From the NCBI RefSeq assembly GCF_900102015.1, contig NZ_FNAT01000001.1, positions 558,001 to 622,000 on the forward strand: a stretch of DNA of 64,000 bases. Reading direction: 5' to 3'. The stretch's first letter is position 1; each line of letters starts with the position of its first letter. Made by a program: the position numbers and the translations under genes. This DNA comes from Limimaricola pyoseonensis. Lineage in GTDB: Bacteria; Pseudomonadota; Alphaproteobacteria; Rhodobacterales; Rhodobacteraceae. Of this stretch, positions 47,036 through 56,356 are shown in pieces. A model generated the notes under the pieces. The model was not told the origin of the DNA. It searched no databases and worked only from the letters and a program-made list of their open reading frames with translations.

Positions 47036-47614
47036 ATGAGCCCCGACAACTTCGCCAGCCTGATCTACCTCGTCCTTCTGGGCACCGCCGTCGCCGGGTG
47101 GTTCCTGATGCAGAACCGCACCCGCTTGGGCCAGATGGCGCAGCAGGCCGCGGTCTGGGGCTTCATCTTCCTCGGTGTGATCGCCGCCGCGGGCCTGTGG
47201 TCCGACGTGCGCGATGAGGTGATGCCGCGCCAGACCATGGTCGGCTCCGACCAGATCGAGGTGCCGCAGGCCCGCGACGGGCACTACTACCTGACGCTCG
47301 AGGTCAACGGCGCGCCGATCGACTTCGTGGTCGACACAGGCGCGACCGACATGGTGCTGGGCCGCGACGACGCGCGCCGCGCCGGGATCGACCCCGAAAC
47401 ACTCGACTATTTCGGCTCGGCCATGACCGCCAATGGCGAGGTCCGCACCGCGCGGGTGCAGCTCGACAGCGTGGCGCTGGGCGAGATCGAGGACGAGGGG
47501 CTGAGCGCGGTGGTCACCGACGGCGAGCTCAACGGCTCGCTGCTCGGCATGGGCTACCTGCGGCTCTTCGGGCGGCTGCAGATCGCGGACGGCCAGCTCG
47601 TGCTGACGCGCTGA
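47036..47614 (+). CDS. Retropepsin-like aspartic protease, membrane anchored
   Basis: A 192-residue protein of the bacterial clan AA family (TIGR02281-type). Two hydrophobic helices (about residues 8-24 and 37-55) anchor it, then a periplasmic or cytoplasmic domain with the catalytic DTGA (100-103) in FVVDTGATDMVLG and the hydrophobic-hydrophobic-Gly segment NGSLLGMGYLRLFGRLQ near 170. Such single-lobe enzymes act as dimers. Substrate unknown. The second copy of the 22-base repeat lies just after the stop. Confidence 0.85.
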   Translation: MSPDNFASLIYLVLLGTAVAGWFLMQNRTRLGQMAQQAAVWGFIFLGVIAAAGLWSDVRDEVMPRQTMVGSDQIEVPQARDGHYYLTLEVNGAPIDFVVDTGATDMVLGRDDARRAGIDPETLDYFGSAMTANGEVRTARVQLDSVALGEIEDEGLSAVVTDGELNGSLLGMGYLRLFGRLQIADGQLVLTR

Positions 47615-47620
47615 TCGGGC

Positions 47621-47642
47621 CCACTTCACTCCGCAAATACTC
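47621..47642 (-). repeat. 3'-flanking repeat, copy 2
   Basis: On the minus strand it reads GAGTATTTGCGGAGTGAAG. It sits between the convergent ends of the protease gene and holC, 21 bases before the holC stop on its 3' side. It has two differences from copy 3 over 22 bases. Confidence 0.75.
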
Positions 47643-47663
47643 AAACCCGGCCGGCCGCGCGCG

Positions 47664-48125
47664 TCAGCCCTCGGCCTTCTTGACCCAGCGCCCGTCCTCC
47701 TGCGCCCAGTACTGCGCCGAACAGCCCGCGCCGGTGAGCCGCTTCCACTGCCCGCGCGCGGCCTGAACGGCACTTTCGTCGAAGCCGTCGAACAGGATGC
47801 AGACCCGCTCGGCGGCGTTCACCTCCTCGGGCGCGGTCTCGGCGCCGTCGAGGCAGATCACGCAAGGCAGGCCCGGCGCGTCCCCGCCCGCGACGGTCAG
47901 CAGCACCGGCTGGGCCGCGTCATGCGCCCCGCCGGCGAGGCCATGCGGCAGGAAGGCATCGGGCGGCCCGGCGCGCCACAGCGCGAGGTCGAGCCGCTCC
48001 ATGGCGCGGGCGTCGCGGCCCCGAAGCTCCACCCGCCAACCCTTGCGCCCGGCCTGCACGAGGAGCTGCGGCAGCACCTCCTCGGCCGGGCCCTCGGTCA
48101 GGTGGTAGAAGAAGGCCGCGCCCAT
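47664..48125 (-). CDS. holC: DNA polymerase III chi subunit
   Basis: HolC links the polymerase III clamp loader to single-strand-binding protein. The 153-residue protein starts MGAAFFYHLTEGPAEEVLPQ and has the WRVELRGRDARAMERLDLALW core, then DAAQPVLLTV and NAAERVCILFDGFDE, ending QEDGRWVKKAEG, all as in the family. Four bases separate its ATG from the pepA stop, so it is co-transcribed with pepA. Confidence 0.93.
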   Translation of the reverse strand: MGAAFFYHLTEGPAEEVLPQLLVQAGRKGWRVELRGRDARAMERLDLALWRAGPPDAFLPHGLAGGAHDAAQPVLLTVAGGDAPGLPCVICLDGAETAPEEVNAAERVCILFDGFDESAVQAARGQWKRLTGAGCSAQYWAQEDGRWVKKAEG

Positions 48126-48129
48126 CGCC

Positions 48130-49605
48130 TCAGCTCTCGTAGCGGTCCGCGACGAGGCGGTTCAGCGCCATCACGCCCCAGCCGGTCGCGCCCTTGGGGC
48201 CGAGCGCCCAGTCGGATTTCAGCGACGCGGTGCCCGCAATGTCGAGATGGATCCAGGGCGTGCCCTCCTTGACGAAGCGCGCGAGGAACTGCGCCGCGGT
48301 GATCGAGCCGCCCTCGCGGCCGGTGCCGACGTTGCGCATGTCGGCGATCCGGCTCTTGAGCACCTTGTCGTAGGCCTCGCCCATCGGCATCCGCCACGCG
48401 CCCTCGCCCTCTGTCTTGGCCGCCGCCAGCATCGCGCCGGCGAAGTCGTCGTCGTTCGAGAAGACGCCCGCGTTCTCGTGGCCCAGCGCCACGATGATCG
48501 CGCCGGTCAGCGTCGCGAGGTCGATCATGCCGGCGGGCTTGAAGCGTTCCTGCGCGTACCACATCACGTCGGCCAGAACGAGCCGGCCCTCGGCGTCGGT
48601 GTTGATCACCTCGACCGTGTCGCCCTTCATCGAGCGAACCACGTCGCCCGGACGGGTGGCGCGGCCCGAAGGCATGTTCTCGACGAGGCCCACGAGGCCC
48701 ACGACATTGGCCTTGGCCCGGCGCAGCGCCAGCGCGCGCATGGTGCCGGCGACGACGCCCGCGCCGCCCATGTCCATGGTCATGTCCTCCATGCCGCCCG
48801 CGGGCTTGAGGGAGATGCCGCCGGTGTCGAACACCACGCCCTTGCCCACCAGCGCCAGCGGCGCCTCGTCGCCGCCGCCGTTCCAGCGCATGACGACCAC
48901 CTTGGAGGGGCTGTCGGAGCCCTGCCCGACGGCGAGCAGCGCGCCCATGCCGAGCTTCTTCAGCTCGTCCTCCTCAAGGATCTCGACCTCCAGCCCCAGC
49001 TCCTGCATCGCGGCGAGGCGGGCGGCGAAGTCGTCGGTGGTGAGCACGTTGGCGGGCTCGTTGACGAGGTCGCGGGTGAAGGCCACGCCCTCGGCCACCG
49101 CCGCCATCGGCCCGGCGGCCTTGGCCAGCGCCTCGGCATCCTCGGCCATCATCCGCACGCGCAGCTCGGGTGCGGCGTCCTCCTCGGCCTTGCGGTGCGC
49201 GTCGAAGCCGTAGGCACGCAGCGCCACGCCCAGCGCGACCTCCTGCGGATGCGCGGCGTTGTCGGCCAGCACCAGCAGCTCGCCGGAACCGCGCGCCACG
49301 GCGATGGCGCCACCGGCGCGGCGGGCGGCGTTGGCGTCGGCATCGGCGCCGAGCCGCACCACCACCAGCGCCTCGGCGGCCATGCCGGCGGGCACGGCGA
49401 TCTCGACCGCCTCGCCCGGCTTGGCCTTCTGCCAGCGCCTGGTGCCGGCAAGCCGCGACAGCGCGCCGCCGGTCAGCCCGTCGATCTTGGCGGCGAGGCC
49501 GGAGGTCGGCGCGCCGTCCTCCATGAACAGCGCCACGCGGCCCTCCGCGCCGGCAAGCGCGTCGTCGTCGGGGGCGATGAAATCGATGCGGGGAATGCGG
49601 GTCAT
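48130..49605 (-). CDS. pepA: Leucyl aminopeptidase
   Basis: An M17 metallo-aminopeptidase of 491 residues from ATG 49605. The metal site is covered by LVGKGVVFDTGGISLKP and MDMGGAGVVAGTMRAL near residues 255-285, and by NTDAEGRLVLADVMWYAQE near 335, with GSITAAQFLARFV and HLDIAGTA near the end. The N-terminal part (1-160) is the variable domain. It is the head of a two-gene unit with holC and is divergent from lptF. The frame stays open far upstream, antisense to lptF, which I reject as chance. Confidence 0.95.
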   Translation of the reverse strand: MTRIPRIDFIAPDDDALAGAEGRVALFMEDGAPTSGLAAKIDGLTGGALSRLAGTRRWQKAKPGEAVEIAVPAGMAAEALVVVRLGADADANAARRAGGAIAVARGSGELLVLADNAAHPQEVALGVALRAYGFDAHRKAEEDAAPELRVRMMAEDAEALAKAAGPMAAVAEGVAFTRDLVNEPANVLTTDDFAARLAAMQELGLEVEILEEDELKKLGMGALLAVGQGSDSPSKVVVMRWNGGGDEAPLALVGKGVVFDTGGISLKPAGGMEDMTMDMGGAGVVAGTMRALALRRAKANVVGLVGLVENMPSGRATRPGDVVRSMKGDTVEVINTDAEGRLVLADVMWYAQERFKPAGMIDLATLTGAIIVALGHENAGVFSNDDDFAGAMLAAAKTEGEGAWRMPMGEAYDKVLKSRIADMRNVGTGREGGSITAAQFLARFVKEGTPWIHLDIAGTASLKSDWALGPKGATGWGVMALNRLVADRYES

Positions 49606-49764
49606 GCCGGCTCCTGTCGGTGAGTGGGGGTGGCCTCGGGCCTTGGCGGCGAGTCCTAGCCTTAGCCGCCCGGCTTGGCCAGAAGGCTGTTCAAGCCCGC
49701 CCGCCCATGCGATAGCCTGCGGCGACGAGGCGGCCGGCCGGGCGGCCGGCAACGGGAGAGACCG

Positions 49765-50883
49765 GTGGCGCGATTCGACAGGTACATGCTGTCGCAGCTG
49801 ATGATGCTGTTCGGCTTCTTCGCGCTGATCCTGGTGCTGGTCTACTGGGTCAACAGCGCGGTGCAGCTGTTCGACCAGCTGGTGGCCGACGGCCAGAACC
49901 TGTCGGTCTTCCTCGAGCTGACCGCGCTCACCCTGCCGGCGCTGATCCGCAACCTGCTGCCGATCGCGACCTTCGCGGCCAGCCTCTACGTCACCAACCG
50001 GCTCAGCTCGGACAGCGAGCTGGCGGTGCTGCAGGCGACCGGCTTCTCGCCGTTCCGTCTGGCACGGCCGGTGGCGCTGTTCGGGCTCATGGCGGCGCTG
50101 ATGACCGGCGCGCTGTCGACCGTGATCGAGCCCATCGCCAATGCCCGGCTGGCCGAGCGGCAGGACGAGATCGCCCGCACCGCCACCGCGCGGCTGCTGC
50201 AGGAGGGGCAGTTCATCTCGCCCGTCTCGGGCGTGACGCTCTATATCCGCGACGTCACCACCGAGGGCGAGCTGCGCGACCTTCTGATCTCCGACAGCCG
50301 CGACCCGGCCCGCGCCGACACCTACACCGCCGCGCGGGCCTTCCTCGTGCAGGGCGAGGCCGGGCCGCAGCTGGTGATGATCGACGGCATGATCCAGAGC
50401 CTGCGCCAGGGCGACCAGCGGCTCGCCGTCACCTCCTTCGAGGATTTCGCCTACGACCTCGGATCGCTTATCCAGGACACCGGCCCCGAGCGGCGCCGCG
50501 TGCGCGAGATGCCGACCGCGGCGCTGCTCTTCCCCACGCCCGAGACCGAGGCGCTGACCGGCCAGAGCGCCGGCCGCCTCGTGGCCGAGGGGCATGAGCG
50601 CTTCGCCACGGCGCTCCTGGCGCCGGTCGGGGCGCTGATCGGCTTCGCCACCCTGCTGCTGGGCGGGTTCTCGCGCTTCGGGGTCTGGCGGCAGGTGCTG
50701 TTCGCGATCGCGCTGATCGTGCTGGTCAAGGGGATCGAGTCGGCCGCCACCACGGCGGTGCGCGGCAACGCCGCGCTCTGGCCGCTCTCCTACCTGCCGG
50801 CGCTGGGTGGCTTCGCGATCGCGGCGGTGGAACTGGCCGCGGCCGGCCGGCCGAGGCGCTGGGCCGGGAGGCGGCGCGCATGA
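49765..50883 (+). CDS. lptF: LPS export permease LptF
   Basis: Half of the LptFG inner-membrane transporter that moves lipopolysaccharide to the periplasmic bridge. 372 residues from GTG 49765, preceded by GGGAGAG. MARFDRYMLSQLMMLFGFF opens the first helix; further helices near 50-120, a periplasmic beta-rich domain (about 130-270) and two last helices (about 290-355) fit the YjgP/YjgQ family. Its end overlaps lptG by four bases. First gene of a six-gene plus-strand unit through rsmA. Confidence 0.93.
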   Translation: MARFDRYMLSQLMMLFGFFALILVLVYWVNSAVQLFDQLVADGQNLSVFLELTALTLPALIRNLLPIATFAASLYVTNRLSSDSELAVLQATGFSPFRLARPVALFGLMAALMTGALSTVIEPIANARLAERQDEIARTATARLLQEGQFISPVSGVTLYIRDVTTEGELRDLLISDSRDPARADTYTAARAFLVQGEAGPQLVMIDGMIQSLRQGDQRLAVTSFEDFAYDLGSLIQDTGPERRRVREMPTAALLFPTPETEALTGQSAGRLVAEGHERFATALLAPVGALIGFATLLLGGFSRFGVWRQVLFAIALIVLVKGIESAATTAVRGNAALWPLSYLPALGGFAIAAVELAAAGRPRRWAGRRRA

Positions 50884-51968
50884 TCCTGCACCGGTACTAC
50901 GCCTGGCGGTTCCTCAAATCCTTCGCCGCGACCTTCGGCGTGTTCTTCGTCATGCTCTCCACTGTCGAGCTGATCGAGCAGTCGCGCAGCCTCAGCGCGG
51001 GCGGGCTGTCGGACCTGCTGGCGCTGACGCTTTTGAAGGTGCCCGAGGAGATCTACGAGATCATGCCGCTGATCGTGATCCTGTCGGGGATCGCGCTGTT
51101 TCTCGGCCTCGCCCGCAGCTCCGAGCTGGTCGTCACCCGCGCCGCCGGACGCTCGGCGCTCGCCGCGCTGGCCGCGCCGGCGGTGATGACGCTCCTGCTC
51201 GGCGCCACGGCCACCGCGGTGATCAACCCCTTCGTGGCCGCCACCAGCCAGGCCTACGAGGCGCGCGACGACGCGCTGTCGGGCCAGACCCGCGTGGTGA
51301 CGCTTTCCGATGACGGGCTCTGGCTGCGGCAGGGCGACGATCAGAGCCAGACCGTGATCCGCGCCGCGCGCAGCAACGCCGACGGCACGGTGCTGATGGG
51401 GGCGAGCTTCCTGCAGTTCGATGCCGACGGCCTGCCGCGGCAGCGGATCGAGGCGCGCATGGCCGAGCTCGGCGGCGGGCAATGGCTGCTGCGCGGCGTC
51501 AAGCGCTGGGACCTCGAGGCCGGGGCCAACCCCGAGCGCGCCGCCGAGCGGCTGCCGCAGATGGTGCTGCCCTCGACCCTCACCGCGAACCAGATCCGCG
51601 ACAGCTTCGGCGACCCGTCGGCGATCTCGGTCTGGGACCTACCCGGCTTCATCGCCCGGCTGCAGGCGGCGGGCTTCACCGCCAGGCGCCACCAGGTCTT
51701 CCTGCAGATGGAGCTGGCGCAGCCGCTGTTCTTCCTGTCGATGCTGCTGATCGGCGCCGGCTTCACCATGCGCCACCAGCGCGGCGGCCGCGTCGGCGTC
51801 ATGGTGCTGGCCGCGATCCTGCTCAGCTTCGGCGTCTACTTCCTGCGCAACTTCGCGCAGATCCTGGGCGAGAACGGCCAGATCCCCGCCGCGCTCGCCG
51901 CCTGGGCCCCGCCGGTGGCGGCAATCCTCGCCGCGCTCGGCCTGCTGCTTCACATGGAGGACGGATGA
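50880..51968 (+). CDS. lptG: LPS export permease LptG
   Basis: Partner of LptF, 362 residues. MILHRYYAWRFLKSFAATFG opens helix one; EIYEIMPLIVILSGIALFLGL and SELVVTRAAGRSALAALAAP follow, with the cytoplasmic coupling region, then a periplasmic jellyroll (about 130-270) and LAQPLFFLSMLLIGAGFTMR near the end. It starts ATGA-overlapping lptF and its stop overlaps the lptD start as GGATGA, so lptF, lptG and lptD are translated as a set. Confidence 0.94.
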   Translation: MILHRYYAWRFLKSFAATFGVFFVMLSTVELIEQSRSLSAGGLSDLLALTLLKVPEEIYEIMPLIVILSGIALFLGLARSSELVVTRAAGRSALAALAAPAVMTLLLGATATAVINPFVAATSQAYEARDDALSGQTRVVTLSDDGLWLRQGDDQSQTVIRAARSNADGTVLMGASFLQFDADGLPRQRIEARMAELGGGQWLLRGVKRWDLEAGANPERAAERLPQMVLPSTLTANQIRDSFGDPSAISVWDLPGFIARLQAAGFTARRHQVFLQMELAQPLFFLSMLLIGAGFTMRHQRGGRVGVMVLAAILLSFGVYFLRNFAQILGENGQIPAALAAWAPPVAAILAALGLLLHMEDG

Positions 51969-54070
51969 CCCGCCTGCTCGCCGCCGCCCTCGCCGCGCTG
52001 TTGCCGGCGCAAGGCTCCGCCCAGGATCTCGCGCAGATCGTCGCCGACGAGGTCGACATCGTGGCCGAGCGCGACACGCTCGTCGCGCGCGGCAATGTCG
52101 AGGCCTTCCACGAGGGCACGCGCCTCACCGCCGAGACGATCACCTATGACCGCGCCGCCGGCCGGCTGACCATCGCCGGGCCGATCCTGATCACCACGCC
52201 AGAAGGCGAGGTCTTCACCGCCGAGACGGCCGAGATCGACCCCGATCTCGAGGCCGGGCTCCTGCGCGGCGCGCGGCTGATCCTCGACCGCCAGCTGCAG
52301 CTCGCGGCGCGCCGCGTCGACCGCACCGGCACCGGTCTCACCGCGCTGACCCAGACCGCCGCGACCTCCTGCCGGGTCTGCGGCGACGGCCCGCCGCTGT
52401 GGGAGATCCGCGCCGGCCGCGTCGTGCATGACGAGGCGGCCCGGCAGCTGCATTTCGAGGACGCCACCTTCCGGCTGCGCGGCCTGCCGATCCTGTGGCT
52501 GCCCTACATGCGCCTGCCCGACCCCACGCTCAAGCGCGCCGCGGGCCTCCTGGTGCCGCAGATCCTGTCCTCCGACCAGCTCGGCATCGGTCTGAGCCTG
52601 CCCTATTTCATCCCGCTCGGCCCCAGCCGCGACCTGACCGTGACGCCCTTCCTGTCGACCCGCGCCCGCACGCTCGGCCTCGACTACCGGCAGGCCTTCC
52701 GGCGCGGCTGGGTCGGCGTCGACGCGACGCTGTCGCGCGACGACGACACCGGCGGCGACCTGCGCTACGGGCTCTTCGCCGAGGGCGCCTTCGCGCTGCC
52801 GCGCGACGTCATGCTCGACTTCGACCTCGAGGCGGTCTCGGACCCGGCCTACCTGCTGGACTACGACATCTCGGACCGCGACCGGCTGGACAGCCGGCTG
52901 CGGCTCTACCGGCTGCGCGATGACGGCTACTTCCTCGGCCGGCTGACCTATTACGAAAGCCTGCGCGAAGGCGAGGACAGCGATTCGCTGCCGCCCCTGG
53001 TGGGCCGGGCCGAACGCCAGAGGATCATCCGCGACCTGCCGATGGGCGGCCGGCTGCGGCTCGAGGCCGATGCCGACGCGCTGGTCCGGCAGGAGGGCGC
53101 GACTGGGCTGCCGCCGCGCGACGTGGCGCGCGCGGGCCTCGGGGCCGACTGGCTGGCCAGCACCGTCGCCGGGCCCGGCCTGCTGCTGGAAGGCCAGGCC
53201 CGGGTCGATCTCGACGCCTACGCGATCCATGACGACCCCGACTACGACGCCACCGCGCTGCGCGCGCGCCAGGCCGGCGCGCTGCGGCTGCGCTGGCCGC
53301 TGATGCGGCACGAGGCCGGCGGCGCGACGCAGCTGCTCGAGCCGGTGGCGAGCCTCGCCTATGCCGGCGTGCAGGGCGACGACGTGCCCAACGAGGACGC
53401 GCTTCTGGTCGAGTTCGACGAGGCCAACCTGCTCGCGCTCGACCGGCTGCCCGGCGAGGACCGCGAGGTCGAGGGCTGGCACGGCGCGCTCGGCCTGGGC
53501 TGGAGCCGGATCGTGCCAGAGGGCTGGAGCGCCACGCTGACCGCCGGGCGCGTGCTGCGCCGCGACCCCGCCCCGGCCGCCGGGGCCGAGCTGGGCGGCA
53601 CCGCCTCGGACTGGCTCCTGGCCGGTGGCGTGCAGCTCGAAGAGGGCCTGCGGGTCGGCGGCCGGGTCAGCTTCGACGACGGCCTGGGGCTGTCGGCCGC
53701 CGAGGCCCGGCTGGGCTGGGACGCGGCCTGGATCGACCTCTCGGGCGCCTATGTGCGGATCGAGCCGGACGCCGAGGAAAACCGCCCCGAGCGGGTCTCC
53801 GAGATCTCCTTCGAGGCCGACGTGGCGATCGGCCAGCGCTGGAGCCTGAACGGCGGCGCCCGCTACGACATCGCCAGCGACTCGCCGCTTCGGGCCGAGA
53901 TCGGCGTCGGCTGGCGCAACGAATGCGTCACGGTGGACCTTTCGGCGGCACGCCGCTACACCGAGACGGAAGACGCCGACGCGTCCACCAGCTTCGGTCT
54001 GTCGGTCAATCTCGCCGGGTTCTCGGCGGGGCGGCCGGCGCGGCCAGTGACCCGGAGCTGCGACGGATGA
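51965..54070 (+). CDS. lptD: LPS-assembly outer-membrane protein LptD
   Basis: Outer-membrane beta-barrel that inserts LPS. 701 residues, signal peptide MTRLLAAALAALLPAQGSAQ, then the OstA-like jellyroll (about 25-130) and the barrel rich in alternating strands. Cysteine pairs at C136/C139 (SCRVCGDG), and single cysteines in RNECVTVD and at C699 in TRSCDG could form the interdomain disulfides needed for function. The family segment PILWLPYMRLPDPTLKR is near residue 175. Starts in the lptG stop; its own stop overlaps the surA start. Confidence 0.93.
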   Translation: MTRLLAAALAALLPAQGSAQDLAQIVADEVDIVAERDTLVARGNVEAFHEGTRLTAETITYDRAAGRLTIAGPILITTPEGEVFTAETAEIDPDLEAGLLRGARLILDRQLQLAARRVDRTGTGLTALTQTAATSCRVCGDGPPLWEIRAGRVVHDEAARQLHFEDATFRLRGLPILWLPYMRLPDPTLKRAAGLLVPQILSSDQLGIGLSLPYFIPLGPSRDLTVTPFLSTRARTLGLDYRQAFRRGWVGVDATLSRDDDTGGDLRYGLFAEGAFALPRDVMLDFDLEAVSDPAYLLDYDISDRDRLDSRLRLYRLRDDGYFLGRLTYYESLREGEDSDSLPPLVGRAERQRIIRDLPMGGRLRLEADADALVRQEGATGLPPRDVARAGLGADWLASTVAGPGLLLEGQARVDLDAYAIHDDPDYDATALRARQAGALRLRWPLMRHEAGGATQLLEPVASLAYAGVQGDDVPNEDALLVEFDEANLLALDRLPGEDREVEGWHGALGLGWSRIVPEGWSATLTAGRVLRRDPAPAAGAELGGTASDWLLAGGVQLEEGLRVGGRVSFDDGLGLSAAEARLGWDAAWIDLSGAYVRIEPDAEENRPERVSEISFEADVAIGQRWSLNGGARYDIASDSPLRAEIGVGWRNECVTVDLSAARRYTETEDADASTSFGLSVNLAGFSAGRPARPVTRSCDG

Positions 54071-55326
54071 GGCGGGACAACCACCCGAAGATGGGGGCGA
54101 GGATGCGGGCAATGGATTTCGTGAAGGCGGCCGCGCTCGGCCTGGTTCTGACCGCGCCGCTCGGGGCCGCGCCGGCCATGGCGCAGAGCGGGCTCTTCGC
54201 CCCGGCGATCATGGTCGATGGCAGCGCCGTCACGAATTACGAGCTCGACCAGCGCGCGCGGCTGCTGTCGGCCTTCAACACGCCCGGCGACACCGCCGCC
54301 GAGGCGCGCGAGCAGCTGGTCGAGGACAAGCTGAAGCTGCGGGAGCTGCAGCGCGTCGGCATGACCCTGACCGACGAGGGGCTGCAGACCGCCATGGAGG
54401 AGTTCGCCGGCCGGGCCAACCTGTCGCTCGACGCCTTCCTGGCCCAGCTCGCGAGCCAGGGCGTCGCCCGCGAGACGCTGCGCGACTACGTCAAGGTCAA
54501 CGTCTCCTGGCGCGACTACGTCCGCCGCCGCTTCGGCTCGGACGTCGAGGTGACGGAGGGCGAGGTCGACGCGGCACTGGCCCGGACCGGCGGGCCCGAC
54601 GCGCTCGAGCTGCTGCTGAGCGAGATCATCATCCCCGCGCCGCCGCAGCGCGCCCAGGCCGCCATGGCCCGGGCCCAGCAGATCTCGCGGCTGCGCTCCA
54701 CCGCCGCCTTCGAGGCCGAGGCCCGCGCCGTCTCGGCGCTGCCCTCGCGCGATCAGGGCGGCCGCCTGCCTTGGACGCCGATCACCAACTTCCCCGAGGG
54801 GCTGCGCGGGCTGCTGCGCACGCTCGAGCCCGGCGAGGTGACGCAGCCGCTGCCGATCACCAACGGCGTCGCGCTGTTCCAGCTGCGCGACATCCGCGAG
54901 ACCCCGCAGGCCCCGGCCGAGATCGCCGAGATCGACTACGCCCAGTTCGCCATCCCCGGCGCCGGCACCGCCGAGGCGCTGGCCGAGGCACGGCGCGTCG
55001 ACGCCGTCACCGACACCTGCGACGACCTCTACGGCGTCGCCAAGGGCCTGCCCGCGGAGCGCCTCGCGCGCCAGAGCGTCGCGCCCGGCGCGATCCCGCA
55101 GGACGTCGCGATCGAGCTGGCCCGCCTCGACGCCAACGAGGCGTCGTGGAACCTGACCCGCGACGGCGCGCTGCTCTTCACCATGCTCTGCGCCCGCACC
55201 CCCGCGGCCGCGCAGGGCGCCGATCGCGACGCGGTGCGCAACAGCCTGCTGAACCAGAAGCTCGCCGGCCAGGCCGACCTGCTGCTGGCCGAGCTCAAGG
55301 CGCAGGCCCGCATCGTCCCGCAATGA
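54067..55326 (+). CDS. surA: SurA-like periplasmic chaperone/peptidyl-prolyl isomerase
   Basis: Outer-membrane-protein chaperone. 419 residues from ATG 54067, which overlaps the lptD stop; ATG 54103 (MRAMDFVKAAALGLVL) would give a cleaner signal peptide and is a good alternative. The signal is followed by AIMVDGSAVTNYELDQRARL, the start of the SurA N-terminal chaperone domain, and ARETLRDYVKVNVSWRDYVR. One parvulin-like domain (about 205-310, with RDQGGRLPWTPITNFPEGL) is present. A C-terminal extension has two cysteines (TCDDLYGVAK and MLCARTP). Coupled by overlap to pdxA. Confidence 0.88.
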   Translation: MRRDNHPKMGARMRAMDFVKAAALGLVLTAPLGAAPAMAQSGLFAPAIMVDGSAVTNYELDQRARLLSAFNTPGDTAAEAREQLVEDKLKLRELQRVGMTLTDEGLQTAMEEFAGRANLSLDAFLAQLASQGVARETLRDYVKVNVSWRDYVRRRFGSDVEVTEGEVDAALARTGGPDALELLLSEIIIPAPPQRAQAAMARAQQISRLRSTAAFEAEARAVSALPSRDQGGRLPWTPITNFPEGLRGLLRTLEPGEVTQPLPITNGVALFQLRDIRETPQAPAEIAEIDYAQFAIPGAGTAEALAEARRVDAVTDTCDDLYGVAKGLPAERLARQSVAPGAIPQDVAIELARLDANEASWNLTRDGALLFTMLCARTPAAAQGADRDAVRNSLLNQKLAGQADLLLAELKAQARIVPQ

Positions 55327-56291
55327 CCATCGCGATCTCCTGCGGCGAGCCCGCCGGCATCGGCCCCGAGATCGCCGCCCGCGCCTGGGAGGCGCTCGGC
55401 CGCGAGATCCCGATGCTCTGGATCGGCGACCCGCGCCACCTGCCCGAGGCGACCGCCTGGGAGGAGATCGACGACGCGTCGCAGGCCGCCTCCGTCTGCG
55501 CCACCGCCCTGCCGGTTCTGGCGCGCGACTTCGGCCCGCCCGCCGTGCCCGGCCAGCCCGACCCGGCCCATGCGCCGGGCGTGATCGACGCGATCCGCGA
55601 GGGCGTGGACCTCGTGCGCGCGGGCGCCTGCACCGCGCTCTGCACCGCGCCGATCCACAAGGCGGCGCTGATCGACGGCGCGAATTTCGCCTATCCCGGC
55701 CATACCGAGTATCTCGCCGCGCTGGCGGGCGTGGACGACGTGGTGATGATGCTGGCCTGCGAGGCGCTTCGCGTCGTGCCCGCGACCATCCACATCCCGC
55801 TGGCGCGGGTGCCAGAGGCCCTGACGCCGGAGCTGCTGGAAGCCACGATCCGCATCACCCGCGACGCGCTGATCCGCGATTTCGGCATCGCTTCGCCGCG
55901 CATCGCCGTGGCGGGGCTCAACCCGCATGCCGGCGAGGACGGCAAGATGGGCGGCGAGGAGATCGCGATGATCGCGCCGCTGATGGACCGTCTCTGCGAC
56001 GAGGGCTTCGACCTGCGCGGCCCGATGTCGGCCGACACCATGTTCCACGCGGCCGCGCGCGCGGGCTACGACGCGGCGGTCTGCATGTATCACGACCAGG
56101 CGCTGATCCCGATCAAGACCATCGACTTCGCCGGCGGCGTCAACGTCACGCTCGGCCTGCCCTTCATCCGCACCTCGCCCGATCACGGCACCGCCTTCGG
56201 CATCGCCGGCAAGGGGCTGGCGGACCCGTCCTCGATGATCGCGGCGCTGCGGATGGCGGCGGATATGGCGCAGGCGTGCGGGCCGCGCTAG
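55323..56291 (+). CDS. pdxA: 4-hydroxythreonine-4-phosphate dehydrogenase
   Basis: Pyridoxal phosphate synthesis enzyme of the DXP-dependent route. 322 residues, starting MTIAISCGEPAGIGPEIAAR (GEPAGIGPE is the family opening). TAPIHKAAL near residue 105, YPGHTEYLA near 122 and the metal-binding AGLNPHAGEDG and MYHDQALIPIK segments, then TLGLPFIRTSPDHGTAFGIAG, are all present. The ATG overlaps the surA stop. PLP made by this route also serves the desulfurases encoded in the suf operon. Confidence 0.96.
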   Translation: MTIAISCGEPAGIGPEIAARAWEALGREIPMLWIGDPRHLPEATAWEEIDDASQAASVCATALPVLARDFGPPAVPGQPDPAHAPGVIDAIREGVDLVRAGACTALCTAPIHKAALIDGANFAYPGHTEYLAALAGVDDVVMMLACEALRVVPATIHIPLARVPEALTPELLEATIRITRDALIRDFGIASPRIAVAGLNPHAGEDGKMGGEEIAMIAPLMDRLCDEGFDLRGPMSADTMFHAAARAGYDAAVCMYHDQALIPIKTIDFAGGVNVTLGLPFIRTSPDHGTAFGIAGKGLADPSSMIAALRMAADMAQACGPR

Positions 56292-56325
56292 ACGGGCGGC
56301 GCGGCGGGCCTTCGCGGCGCGCCAC

Positions 56326-56347
56326 GAGTATTTGCGGAATGAAGTAG
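56326..56347 (+). repeat. 3'-flanking repeat, copy 3
   Basis: GAGTATTTGCGGAATGAAG begins 35 bases after the pdxA stop and ends nine bases before the rsmA ATG. It is the closest of the three copies to the apparent consensus and might also provide part of the rsmA leader (AGTAGGACACGCCC). Confidence 0.75.
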
Positions 56348-56356
56348 GACACGCCC